A DNA stretch of 64,000 nt from assembly GCF_943590815.1 (NCBI RefSeq), contig NZ_CALSBS010000010.1, positions 62,001-126,000 of the forward strand. Reading direction: 5' to 3'. Source of the DNA: Pseudocitrobacter vendiensis. GTDB lineage: Bacteria; Pseudomonadota; Gammaproteobacteria; Enterobacterales; Enterobacteriaceae. The notes under the pieces are model-generated. The model was not told the origin of the DNA, did not search any database, and was given only the letters and a program-made list of their open reading frames with translations. Shown here in pieces: positions 30,899-39,596 of the stretch (positions are counted from its first letter, which is position 1; every line of letters begins with the position of its first letter). A program made the translations under genes and the position numbers.

Positions 30899-31190
30899 CC
30901 CGTAGGTCGGATAAGCGAAGCGCCTTCCGACAATTCACACCGCACCGTGCCCATTACAACCGCCAAAGCAGGGTTTGTTATTAACATGACATGCACACCG
31001 CCCGTAGGTCGGATAAGCGAAGCGCCATCCGACAATTCACACCGCACCATGCCCATAAAAACCGCCGATGCCGGGTTTGTGGTTAACATGACATACACAC
31101 CGCCCGTAGGTCGGATAAGCGAAGCGCATCCGACACTTCACACCGCACCCATAAAAAAACCCCGCCGAAGCAGGGTTTGTCGTCAATGCA
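30899..31190 (-). repeat. 102-bp tandem repeat: REP element plus terminator-like hairpin
   Basis: CCCGTAGGTCGGATAAGCGA starts at 30899, 31001 and 31103 (period 102). Each unit has a REP-type head (GTAGGTCGGATAAGCGAAGCG, ending ATCCGAC) and a copy of the narI terminator hairpin (CCGCC-GAAGCAGGGTTTGT). Only the copy nearest narI keeps the full A/T run. Open frames across this array are translations of the repeat, not genes. Confidence 0.88.
31152..31180 (-). terminator. narGHJI terminator
   Basis: On the minus strand: AAACCCTGC-TTCG-GCGGGGTTTTTTT, a UUCG-capped hairpin with T-run, directly after the narI stop. Confidence 0.88.
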
Positions 31191-31197
31191 AACGCGC

Positions 31198-31875
31198 TTA
31201 GTGACGCGCACGCACAATCTGATACTTACGCGTCAGATATTCTACCGGCACGCTCCAGATGTGTACCAGACGCGAGAACGGGAACAGCAGGAACAGCGTC
31301 ATGCCAAGCACCAGGTGAACGCGGTAGATTAGTGCCACGCCATCCAGATGCGCAGACGCACCGCCGTGGAAGGTCACCACCGATTGCGCCCAGCCGACCA
31401 GTTTCATCATCTCGCTACCGTCCATATGTTGCGCAGAGAACGGAATGGTCAGCAGACCCAGCGCACACTGCACCACCAGCAGTGTCAGAATCAGAATATC
31501 CGCACCGGTAGAGGTTGCACGCACGCGCGGGCTAAACAGACGGCGTTTCAGCAGCAATACGCCGCCAATCAGACACAGCACGCCGCTTGCGCCACCAGCA
31601 AACATCGCCATTTTCTGTTTCACTTCAATCGGCAGCCATGCTTCATACATCCAGTGCGGTGTCAGCATTCCGAGGAAGTGACCCGCGAAGATCCCCAAAA
31701 TGCCGAGGTGGAACAGGTTCGACGCCACGTTCATTCCTTTGCGATCCAGCATCTGGCTGGATGCCGCTCGCCAGGTGTACTGGCCATAGTCATAACGCAG
31801 CCAGCTACCAATCAGAAATACCGAACCCGCAATGTATGGATAGATATCGAAGAGAAACATATTCAGGAAGTGCAT
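31198..31875 (-). CDS. narI: Respiratory nitrate reductase 1, gamma (cytochrome b) subunit
   Basis: Membrane subunit that oxidises quinol and passes electrons to NarH. 225 residues, as in E. coli. Five transmembrane helices. Haem-ligand histidines appear in [18 protein letters not shown] and in [27 protein letters not shown] overlaps the narJ stop (TAATG). Confidence 0.97.
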   Translation of the reverse strand: MHFLNMFLFDIYPYIAGSVFLIGSWLRYDYGQYTWRAASSQMLDRKGMNVASNLFHLGILGIFAGHFLGMLTPHWMYEAWLPIEVKQKMAMFAGGASGVLCLIGGVLLLKRRLFSPRVRATSTGADILILTLLVVQCALGLLTIPFSAQHMDGSEMMKLVGWAQSVVTFHGGASAHLDGVALIYRVHLVLGMTLFLLFPFSRLVHIWSVPVEYLTRKYQIVRARH

Positions 31876-32585
31876 TATCGCTCTCCTCCGTTAGAGATAT
31901 TCAGATATTGTGGCGCGACAGCCCCCGCAAACCGGCGTTGGTGAGCCGCTATTTCAGACTCGCCGCAGCCCTGGTCGGCGAAGAATTTCACCTGCTCTTC
32001 TTCCCAGACAGCATCCAGCGCCTGCGGGGTATCATCGCGCGCTTCATCAGCGATTTTTTCGGCGACTTTGTCGCTGTCCACTTCGCTGTGCGCCATTTTC
32101 AGCAACGTATCAAACAGCACCGCATAATGGCTTTCTCGTTGCGTCAGACGCGCGCTTAACAGCGCCAGAATCGGCGCAATATCCTGCAATCCACCAATGG
32201 CTTCACTTTCCGGCAACTGAGCAAGATATTCCAGATACAGTGGCAGATGATCCGGCAGCTCGCGGCTGTCCAGCTGCAAACCGTGCTGCTCATACTGGTT
32301 CATCAGGTCAACCATCGCCTGACCGCGATCGCGGGATTCCCCGTGAACGTGTTCGAACAGCAGCAGCGAAGTGGCGCGACCACGGTCAAAGAGCTCGCTG
32401 TAGTTCGCCTGGACATCGAGAAGATCCTGCGCGGTCAAATCGCGCAGGAAAACGCCCAGTTTCTGGGCATCCTCTTTATCGAGTTTTGCTGAAGACGCGA
32501 GAGCCTCGAAAACCTCGTCCTGATGCTGCCACAGGGCAGCATCCGGGTATTCGAGCAGACGCGAAATGACGAGTAGCTCAATCAT
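31875..32585 (-). CDS. narJ: Nitrate reductase molybdenum-cofactor assembly chaperone
   Basis: Binds the NarG N-terminus and allows Mo-bisMGD insertion before membrane attachment. 236 residues, as in E. coli; TorD/NarJ-family helical protein ([16 protein letters not shown]). Starts with a four-base overlap with narH. Confidence 0.96.
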   Translation of the reverse strand: MIELLVISRLLEYPDAALWQHQDEVFEALASSAKLDKEDAQKLGVFLRDLTAQDLLDVQANYSELFDRGRATSLLLFEHVHGESRDRGQAMVDLMNQYEQHGLQLDSRELPDHLPLYLEYLAQLPESEAIGGLQDIAPILALLSARLTQRESHYAVLFDTLLKMAHSEVDSDKVAEKIADEARDDTPQALDAVWEEEQVKFFADQGCGESEIAAHQRRFAGAVAPQYLNISNGGER

Positions 32586-34120
32586 GCGTGCGGCTCCGTT
32601 TTGCTGCTCACATCGATAGCATCAATGCGGCGGCTGTTGAACAGGTTGAATTTGCTGTCTGAACCGTGGCAACCGTCGCCGAAGCTGAAACCGCAACCGC
32701 TTTTTTCCGGGAAGGCTTCACGCGCCTGCTCACGGTGGCTGCTCGGCACCACGAAACGATCTTCGTAATTCGCGATAGCCAGGTAGCGATACATCTCCTG
32801 CGCCTGCGCTTCGGTCAGGCCAACTTCTTCCAGCGCGCGGGTATCTACTACGCCATCGACGTTTTCCGCACGTTTGAAGTGGCGCATCGCCAGCATACGT
32901 TTCAGTGCCAGCAGTACTGGCTGGGTATCGCCAGCAGTCAACAGGTTCGCCAGATACTGAACCGGAATACGCAGACTTTCGACATCCGGCAGGATACCGT
33001 TGCTGCCCAGCTCGCCCGCATCGGCAGCCGACTGAATCGGTGACAGTGGCGGCACGTACCACACCATTGGCAGCGTGCGATATTCCGGGTGCAGCGGCAG
33101 CGCCAGCTTCCAGTCAACGGCCATTTTGTAAACCGGTGACTGCTGTGCCGCTTCGATCACACCCTGCGGAATGCCATCTTTCAGCGCCTGCTCAATCACT
33201 TTCGGATCGTTCGGATCGAGGAACACCTCCAGTTGACGCTGATAGAGATCTTTTTCGCTTCCCGTACTTGCCGCCTGTTCAATCGCATCCGCGTCATACA
33301 GCAGCACGCCCAGATAGCGGATACGCCCCACGCAGGTTTCGGAGCACACGGTCGGCTGACCGGCTTCGATACGCGGGTAGCAGAAGATGCACTTCTCAGA
33401 CTTGCCGCTCTTCCAGTTGAAGTAGATTTTTTTGTACGGGCAGCCGGTGATACACATACGCCAGCCACGGCATTTGTCCTGGTCGATCAGCACGATGCCG
33501 TCTTCTTCACGCTTGTAGATAGCACCGCTCGGGCAGGTCGCCGCACAGGCCGGGTTAAGGCAGTGCTCGCACAAACGCGGCAGGTACATCATGAAGGTGT
33601 TTTCGAACTGGCCGTACATCGCTTTCTGCATGTTTTCGAAGTTTTTGTCTTTCGACAGCTTCTCAAACTCGCCGCCCAGGTCATCTTCCCAGTTCGGGCC
33701 TTTTTCGATTTTCGCCATACGCTGACCGGTGATCAGCGAGCGCGGGCGAGCAATAGGCTGCACTTTTGTGCCTTCTGGCGCGGTATGCAGATTCTGGTAA
33801 TCAAAATCAAACGGCTCGTAATAATCATCAAGCCCCGGCAGATGCGGGTTAGCAAAAATTTTACCCAGCAGCAATGCACGGTTACCCATGCGCGGCTGGA
33901 TTTTGCCGTTGATTTTGCGGATCCAGCCGCCTTTATATTTTTCCTGGTTTTCCCAGTCGGTCGGGAAGCCCTGGCCCGGCTTAGTTTCCACGTTGTTAAA
34001 CCACGCGTACTCCACGCCTTCACGGCTGGTCCAGACGTTTTTACAGGTGACTGAACAGGTGTGGCAACCGATGCACTTATCCAGATTCAGCACCATGCCG
34101 ACTTGTGAACGAATTTTCAT
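32582..34120 (-). CDS. narH: Respiratory nitrate reductase 1, beta (iron-sulfur) subunit
   Basis: Carries electrons from NarI to NarG. 512 residues, as in E. coli. Four Cys clusters are visible: CIGCHTCSVTCKNVW (about 16-30), CEHCLNPACAATCPSG, CRGWRMCITGCPYKK (the Trp in the second position gives the 3Fe-4S centre), and CIFCYPRIEAGQPTVCSETC. ATG overlaps the narG stop by four bases. Confidence 0.97.
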   Translation of the reverse strand: MKIRSQVGMVLNLDKCIGCHTCSVTCKNVWTSREGVEYAWFNNVETKPGQGFPTDWENQEKYKGGWIRKINGKIQPRMGNRALLLGKIFANPHLPGLDDYYEPFDFDYQNLHTAPEGTKVQPIARPRSLITGQRMAKIEKGPNWEDDLGGEFEKLSKDKNFENMQKAMYGQFENTFMMYLPRLCEHCLNPACAATCPSGAIYKREEDGIVLIDQDKCRGWRMCITGCPYKKIYFNWKSGKSEKCIFCYPRIEAGQPTVCSETCVGRIRYLGVLLYDADAIEQAASTGSEKDLYQRQLEVFLDPNDPKVIEQALKDGIPQGVIEAAQQSPVYKMAVDWKLALPLHPEYRTLPMVWYVPPLSPIQSAADAGELGSNGILPDVESLRIPVQYLANLLTAGDTQPVLLALKRMLAMRHFKRAENVDGVVDTRALEEVGLTEAQAQEMYRYLAIANYEDRFVVPSSHREQAREAFPEKSGCGFSFGDGCHGSDSKFNLFNSRRIDAIDVSSKTEPHA

Positions 34121-37100
34121 TTTACGCTCTCCTGTACCTGGTCATTGCCTTCGCCATCCAACCAGTCAATGTTCTTCATCTTACGTACCACAACAAACTC
34201 ATCGCGGTTAGAGCCGACAGTGCCGTAGTAGTTAAAGCCGTAGGCCAACTGCGCATAGCCGCCAATCATGTGCGTCGGTTTCGGCGTAATACGCGTTACC
34301 GAGTTATGAATACCGCCGCGCTGGCTGGTGATTTCTGAACCCGGCAGGTTCACGATACGTTCCTGCGCGTGGTACATCATGGTCATCCCTTCCGGCACAC
34401 GCTGGCTGACAACCGCACGGGCAGTTAACGCGCCGTTGCTATTGAAGACTTCAATCCAGTCGTTATCGGCAATCCCCAGCGATTTAGCATCAACTTCGCT
34501 CATCCATACCACCGGGCCACCGCGACCCAAAGTCAGCATCAGCAGGTTGTCACTGTAGGTGGAGTGGATCCCCCACTTCTGGTGCGGCGTCAGGAAGTTG
34601 AGCGCTTTTTCCGGGTTACCGTTAGATTTCTGGCCCATCACTTCTTTTACCGAACGGGTATCGATCGGCGGGCGGTAAACCAGCAGGCTTTCCCCGAAAT
34701 CACGCATCCACTGGTGATCCTGATACAGCTGCTGACGGCCAGAGAGCGTACGCCACGGGATCAGCTCGTGAACGTTGGTGTAACCGGCGTTATAAGAAAC
34801 GTGCTCATCTTCAAGGCCTGACCAGGTCGGGCTGGAGATGATTTTGCGCGGTTGCGCCTGAATATCGCGGAAGCGAATCTTCTCGTCTTCTTTATTCAGC
34901 GCCAGATGTTTATGGTCACGACCGGTAAACTCACCCAGTGCGGCCCATGCCTTCACGGCAACCTGGCCGTTGGTTTCCGGCGCCAGCGTCAGGATCATCT
35001 CTGCCGCATCAATCGCCGTATTCAGCATCGGCTGACCTTTCGCCGGGCCGTCCGATTTGGTGTAGTTGAGCTTACGCAGCAGATCCATCTCGCTCTGGGT
35101 ATTCCAGGCAATGCCTTTACCGCCGTTACCGATTTTCTCCATCAGCGGGCCGATAGAGGTGAAGCGCTCGTAAGTTGCCGGGTAGTCACGCTCAACGGTC
35201 AGAATATGCGGCGCGGTTTTCCCTGGGATCAGGTCACACTCGCCTTTTTTCCAGTCTTTTACATCCAGCGGCTGCGCCAGTTCGGCAGCGGAGTCGTGCT
35301 GGATTGGCAGCGTCACCACGTCGGTTTCTTTGCCTAAATGCCCCACGCACACTTCCGAGAATTTCTTCGCGATACCTTTGTAGATTTCCCAGTCGCTTTT
35401 GGACTCCCAGGCCGGGTCAACCGCGGCAGACAGCGGATGAATAAACGGATGCATATCCGAGGTATTCATGTCGTCTTTTTCATACCAGGTCGCGGTTGGC
35501 AGCACGATGTCAGAGTAGAGACAGGTGCTCGACAGACGGAAGTCCAGCGTTACCACCAGATCCAGTTTGCCGTCGAGGCCGTTGTCCTGCCATTCCACTT
35601 CTTCCGGTTTCACGCCGCCCTGTTTGCCGAGATCTTTCCCCTGAATACCGTGCTCGGTACCCAGCAGATATTTCAGCATGAACTCATGGCCTTTACCGGA
35701 AGAGCCCAGCAGGTTAGAACGCCAGATGAACATGTTACGCGGATGGTTTTTACCGTTTTCCGGCTGTTCTGCCGCAAAGCGAATAGAGCCCTCTTTCAGG
35801 GATTTCACGGTGTAATCCACCGGATTCATGCCCGCTTTTTCCGCTTCTTCGGCAATACGCAGTGGGTTAGTGCCTAACTGCGGTGCAGACGGCAGCCAGC
35901 CCATACGTTCGGCGCGCACGTTGAAGTCAATCATATGGCCGGTATAGCGAGATTTATCCGCCAGCGGAGACAACAACTCTTCCGCCGTAACAGTTTCGTA
36001 ACGCCACTGGCTGGAGTGGTTATAGAAGTACGAGGTGCTGTTCATGTGACGCGCCGGGCGCTGCCAGTCAAGGGCAAACGCCAGCGGCTGCCAGCCGGTT
36101 TGCGGACGCAGTTTTTCCTGGTCCACATAGTGTGCCCAGCCGCCGCCGCTCTGACCCACGCAACCGCAGAAGATCAGCATGTTGATCAGGCCACGGTAGT
36201 TCATGTCCAGGTGATACCAGTGGTTCAGACCAGCACCGACGATGATCATCGAACGGCCATGGGTCTTATCGGCGTTATCTGCAAACTCACGCGCGACGCG
36301 GATGATGTGTGCACGAGAAACGCCCGTCACTTTCTCCGCCCAGGCCGGGGTGTAAGCCTTCATGTCGTCGTAGCTGGTGGCGCAGTTTTCATCGTTCAGA
36401 CCGCGTTCCAGGCCATAGTTCGCCAGCGTCAGGTCATAAACGGTGGTTACCAGCGCGGTGCTGCCATCGGCCAGTTGAACGCGTTTGACCGGCAGTTTGT
36501 GCAGCAGGATATTTTCCAGCTCAACATTCTGGAAGTGCTCGGTGCCTTCGCCGCCAAAGTACGGGAAACCAACCTGTGCGATGTCATCGTGGCTGCCCAG
36601 CAGGCTCAGACGCAGTTGAACGTCTTCACCGGTTTTACCGTCACGCTGTTCGAGGTTCCATTTACCTTTATCGCCCCAGCGGAAACCGATAGAGCCGTTC
36701 GGCGCGGTCATGTCACCCTGTTCATCATAGGCGACGGTTTTCCATTCCGGATTCTTTTCCTGACCCAGCGCATCAACCAGATCGGCGGCACGCAGCATGC
36801 GGCCCGCCGCGTAGTAACCGTCACGCTCTTCCAGCATCACCAGCATTGGCATGTCGGTATAGCGACGAACGTAGTCGGTGAAGTACTGGCTCGGTTTGTC
36901 GAGGTGGAATTCACGCAGCATCACGTGACCCATCGCCAGCGCCATTGCGGCATCGGTACCCTGCTTCGGTGCCAGCCACAGATCGCACAGTTTGGCGATT
37001 TCAGCGTAGTCCGGGGTAATGGCAACGGTTTTGGTCCCTTTGTAACGCACTTCAGTGAAGAAGTGAGCGTCCGGGGTACGCGTCTGCGGCACGTTAGAGC

Positions 37101-37860
37101 CCCAGGCGATGATGTAGTTAGAGTTATACCAGTCGGCCGATTCCGGTACGTCCGTCTGCTCACCCCAGGTCTGCGGAGACGCTGGCGGTAAGTCACAGTA
37201 CCAGTCGTAGAAGCTCAGGCAGGTACCGCCAATCAGCGACAGATAACGCGCGCCAGAGGCGTAAGAAACCATCGACATCGCCGGGATCGGCGAGAAGCCT
37301 GCTACACGGTCAGGGCCGTAGGTTTTGACGGTATAGACGTTAGACGCCGCAATCAGCTCATTCACTTCCTGCCAGGAGGAGCGCACGAAACCGCCGCGAC
37401 CACGCGCCTGTTTGAAGCTTTTGGCTTTATCAGAATCTTCGATGATGGACGCCCATGCATCAACCGGATCGCTGTGCTGCACTTTTGCTTCACGCCACAT
37501 TTTCATCAGGCGTTTACGCATCAACGGATATTTCAGGCGGTTGGCGCTGTAGAGGTACCAGGAGTAGCTGGCGCCGCGAGGGCAGCCGCGTGGCTCGTGG
37601 TTAGGCAAATCCGGGCGAGTGCGCGGGTAATCGGTTTGTTGGGTTTCCCAGGTCACCAGGCCATTTTTTACGTAGATTTTCCAACTGCATGAACCCGTAC
37701 AGTTCACCCCATGGGTAGAACGTACAACTTTGTCATGCTGCCAGCGTTGGCGGTATCCATCTTCCCAATCCCGGTTGGTATTCAGAATCTGTCCGTGCCC
37801 ATCGGCAAAAGTTTCACCCTTCTGTTTGAAGTAGCGAAACCGGTCCAGGAATTTACTCAT
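34117..37860 (-). CDS. narG: Respiratory nitrate reductase 1, alpha (molybdenum) subunit
   Basis: Reduces nitrate to nitrite on the cytoplasmic face during anaerobic respiration. 1247 residues, exactly the E. coli length. The N-terminus is the vestigial twin-arginine-like segment (MSKFLDRFRYFKQ). The FS0 4Fe-4S site has its His/Cys ligands in STHGVNCTGSCSWK (about 48-61), and the molybdopterin domains follow. ATG at 37860 follows AACAGGAGAGACCCG. An FNR box lies upstream. Confidence 0.98.
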   Translation of the reverse strand: MSKFLDRFRYFKQKGETFADGHGQILNTNRDWEDGYRQRWQHDKVVRSTHGVNCTGSCSWKIYVKNGLVTWETQQTDYPRTRPDLPNHEPRGCPRGASYSWYLYSANRLKYPLMRKRLMKMWREAKVQHSDPVDAWASIIEDSDKAKSFKQARGRGGFVRSSWQEVNELIAASNVYTVKTYGPDRVAGFSPIPAMSMVSYASGARYLSLIGGTCLSFYDWYCDLPPASPQTWGEQTDVPESADWYNSNYIIAWGSNVPQTRTPDAHFFTEVRYKGTKTVAITPDYAEIAKLCDLWLAPKQGTDAAMALAMGHVMLREFHLDKPSQYFTDYVRRYTDMPMLVMLEERDGYYAAGRMLRAADLVDALGQEKNPEWKTVAYDEQGDMTAPNGSIGFRWGDKGKWNLEQRDGKTGEDVQLRLSLLGSHDDIAQVGFPYFGGEGTEHFQNVELENILLHKLPVKRVQLADGSTALVTTVYDLTLANYGLERGLNDENCATSYDDMKAYTPAWAEKVTGVSRAHIIRVAREFADNADKTHGRSMIIVGAGLNHWYHLDMNYRGLINMLIFCGCVGQSGGGWAHYVDQEKLRPQTGWQPLAFALDWQRPARHMNSTSYFYNHSSQWRYETVTAEELLSPLADKSRYTGHMIDFNVRAERMGWLPSAPQLGTNPLRIAEEAEKAGMNPVDYTVKSLKEGSIRFAAEQPENGKNHPRNMFIWRSNLLGSSGKGHEFMLKYLLGTEHGIQGKDLGKQGGVKPEEVEWQDNGLDGKLDLVVTLDFRLSSTCLYSDIVLPTATWYEKDDMNTSDMHPFIHPLSAAVDPAWESKSDWEIYKGIAKKFSEVCVGHLGKETDVVTLPIQHDSAAELAQPLDVKDWKKGECDLIPGKTAPHILTVERDYPATYERFTSIGPLMEKIGNGGKGIAWNTQSEMDLLRKLNYTKSDGPAKGQPMLNTAIDAAEMILTLAPETNGQVAVKAWAALGEFTGRDHKHLALNKEDEKIRFRDIQAQPRKIISSPTWSGLEDEHVSYNAGYTNVHELIPWRTLSGRQQLYQDHQWMRDFGESLLVYRPPIDTRSVKEVMGQKSNGNPEKALNFLTPHQKWGIHSTYSDNLLMLTLGRGGPVVWMSEVDAKSLGIADNDWIEVFNSNGALTARAVVSQRVPEGMTMMYHAQERIVNLPGSEITSQRGGIHNSVTRITPKPTHMIGGYAQLAYGFNYYGTVGSNRDEFVVVRKMKNIDWLDGEGNDQVQESVK

Positions 37861-37951
37861 CGGGTCTCTCCTGTTTGGAGCCTGTCGGCTCTCTGATAAA
37901 TCGACATTGCTGAATTTGCAGCGAAATTAACGCTCTGAAAGAGGAAGGGAA

Positions 37952-37965
37952 TTGATAGGGATCAA
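37952..37965 (-). promoter_or_regulatory. FNR box of the narGHJI promoter
   Basis: TTGATCCCTATCAA on the minus strand is a perfect match to TTGAT-N4-ATCAA. It lies about 95 bases before the narG ATG, in the position of the E. coli narG FNR site, where it activates anaerobically. Confidence 0.88.
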
Positions 37966-38002
37966 GATGAATCGGCTTAATAATCACACGAAATTTTACA
38001 TG

Positions 38003-38018
38003 TACCACCTTGGTGGTA
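38003..38018 (-). promoter_or_regulatory. Perfect 16-bp palindrome upstream of narG, candidate NarL/NarP site
   Basis: TACCACC-TT-GGTGGTA is two inverted heptamers with 2-bp spacing, the 7-2-7 layout recognised by NarL and NarP. It departs from the TACYYMT consensus at two positions in each half. It lies about 50 bases upstream of the FNR box. The rest of 37861-38201 holds no gene. Confidence 0.5.
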
Positions 38019-38155
38019 GTATTTTTTGTTTTTTAACTTACTGTTATATAAGTATTTTTATGGGTATTTTGCGATTTAACATCCCATGTAGAGATGTTAA
38101 TGGTATTAAGGGGTAGATGATTTTTATCCGTCGGCATACCGCCTTTTATCTGGTC

Positions 38156-38182
38156 AAAAAAAAGGCGCGATTCCTCGCGCCT
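38156..38182 (-). terminator. narK terminator
   Basis: Minus-strand stem AGGCGCGA-GGAA-TCGCGCCT followed by eight T residues. Confidence 0.88.
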
Positions 38183-38201
38183 GATAATCAAAAAGTCATA
38201 C

Positions 38202-39563
38202 TTATTTTTTAGTTTTACGCCCGTATACCACCCACGTAATAAATACGCAGGCAATATAGAACACGAGGAAGACTTTCATCGCCCCAGCAGGGGAACCGGT
38301 TAATTCCAGAGACGTACCGAAGGCTTTTGGAATAAAGAAGCCGCCGATTGCGCCAATCGCTGAAATAAAGCCCAGTGCAGCCGCCGTATCGGTTGCGGCT
38401 TCACGCATCGCTTTCTCTTCAGAACCGCCTTCCGCTTTAACGCGCTCCATCGTCAGCTTACGGAAGATAACGGAGATCATCTGGAAGGTGGAACCGCTAC
38501 CCAGCCCGGCCGTCAGGAACAGCACGAGGAAGACGGCGAAGAACGCGGTGAAGTTACCGCCCACACCATCAGCAGGTAGGGTCATAAACAGCAGCGCACT
38601 GAAGACCGCCATCAGGATAAAGTTAACCAGCGTCACGCGCGTCCCGCCCAGACGGTCGGAAATCGCCCCGCCCGCAGAACGTGCCAGCGCGCCGATAAAC
38701 GGACCGAAGAAGGCGTAATGCAGGATCTGCACTTCCGGGAACTGGGTTTTCGACAGCATCGCGAAACCGGCAGAGAAACCGATAAACGAGCCGAAGGTTG
38801 CCAGATACAGCAGGCTCATGATCCACAGGTGGCCGCGTTTCAGAACCGGTAACTGCTCGCGCAAAGACGCTTTCGACGCCGCCAGCTCGTTCATGCCAAA
38901 CCAGGCCGCGAGGGTGAAGATTGCCAGGAACGGCACCCAAATCCACGCCGCATTCGCCAGATAAAGCTGAGTGCCATCCGGCTGTTCAACGCCCTGGCTG
39001 CCAAACGCCGCAAAGATAGAAAGGGAGATCGCCAGCGGTGCAACCAACTGCATGACGCTCACGCCCATATTACCCAGGCCGCCGTTAATACCCAGCGCCC
39101 CGCCCTGTTTCTCTTTCGGGAAGAAGAAGCTGATGTTCGCCATGCTGGAAGCGAAGTTCGCGCCGGCAAAACCACACAACAAAGAGATAATGATAAAGGT
39201 ACTAAATGGCGTAGAAGTATCCTGCACCGCAAAACCTAACCACACGCAAGGGATTATCAGGATCCCGGTACTGAACGCCGTCCAGCGGCGACCGCCCACC
39301 AGCGGCACCATAAAGGAGTAAGGCACACGCAGCAGCGCGCCCGACACCGAGGGTAGCGCCGTCAGCATAAACAATTGATCGGTAGTAAACTGGAAGCCGA
39401 CTTTCGGTAGATTCACCGCCACGGCACTAAACAACATCCACACACAGAACGCCAACAGCAAGCACGGGACGGAAATCCATAAATTTCGGCTGGCGACACG
39501 GTGACCGCGCGACTGCCAAAATTCGGGATCTTCCGGGCGCCATTCAGTAATAACAGCGCCGCT
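38202..39563 (-). CDS. narK: Nitrate/nitrite antiporter NarK, 5'-truncated, no usable start codon
   Basis: Major-facilitator protein that imports nitrate and exports nitrite. From GAVITEWRPEDPEFWQ onward it matches E. coli NarK to the C-terminus, including nitrate-signature regions SGALLRVPYSF, FAGANFASSMANISFFFP and GLGNMGVSVMQL. The first 10-12 codons (E. coli MSHSSAPER...) are replaced. Reading upstream gives PSGGR and then an in-frame TGA at 39579-39581, with no ATG, GTG or TTG between. The first standard start is TTG at 39461, inside TM1. narX begins at 39597, so the usual divergent promoter region is also gone. Probably not made as functional protein unless an unusual start is used. Confidence 0.85.
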   Translation of the reverse strand, partial: SGAVITEWRPEDPEFWQSRGHRVASRNLWISVPCLLLAFCVWMLFSAVAVNLPKVGFQFTTDQLFMLTALPSVSGALLRVPYSFMVPLVGGRRWTAFSTGILIIPCVWLGFAVQDTSTPFSTFIIISLLCGFAGANFASSMANISFFFPKEKQGGALGINGGLGNMGVSVMQLVAPLAISLSIFAAFGSQGVEQPDGTQLYLANAAWIWVPFLAIFTLAAWFGMNELAASKASLREQLPVLKRGHLWIMSLLYLATFGSFIGFSAGFAMLSKTQFPEVQILHYAFFGPFIGALARSAGGAISDRLGGTRVTLVNFILMAVFSALLFMTLPADGVGGNFTAFFAVFLVLFLTAGLGSGSTFQMISVIFRKLTMERVKAEGGSEEKAMREAATDTAAALGFISAIGAIGGFFIPKAFGTSLELTGSPAGAMKVFLVFYIACVFITWVVYGRKTKK

Positions 39564-39596
39564 TGGGGAGCCACCCCGTCAGGGATCCTGCTGTAT

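Noticed and set aside
30883-31201. Open frames on both strands through the 102-bp repeats
   Set aside because: Their length exists only because the repeat period is a multiple of three. The peptides are repeat translations such as GRISEAPSDNSHRTMPI.
35935-37191. Open frame of about 420 codons opposite narG
   Set aside because: Antisense of a strongly conserved gene, with no ribosome-binding site and no recognisable motif.
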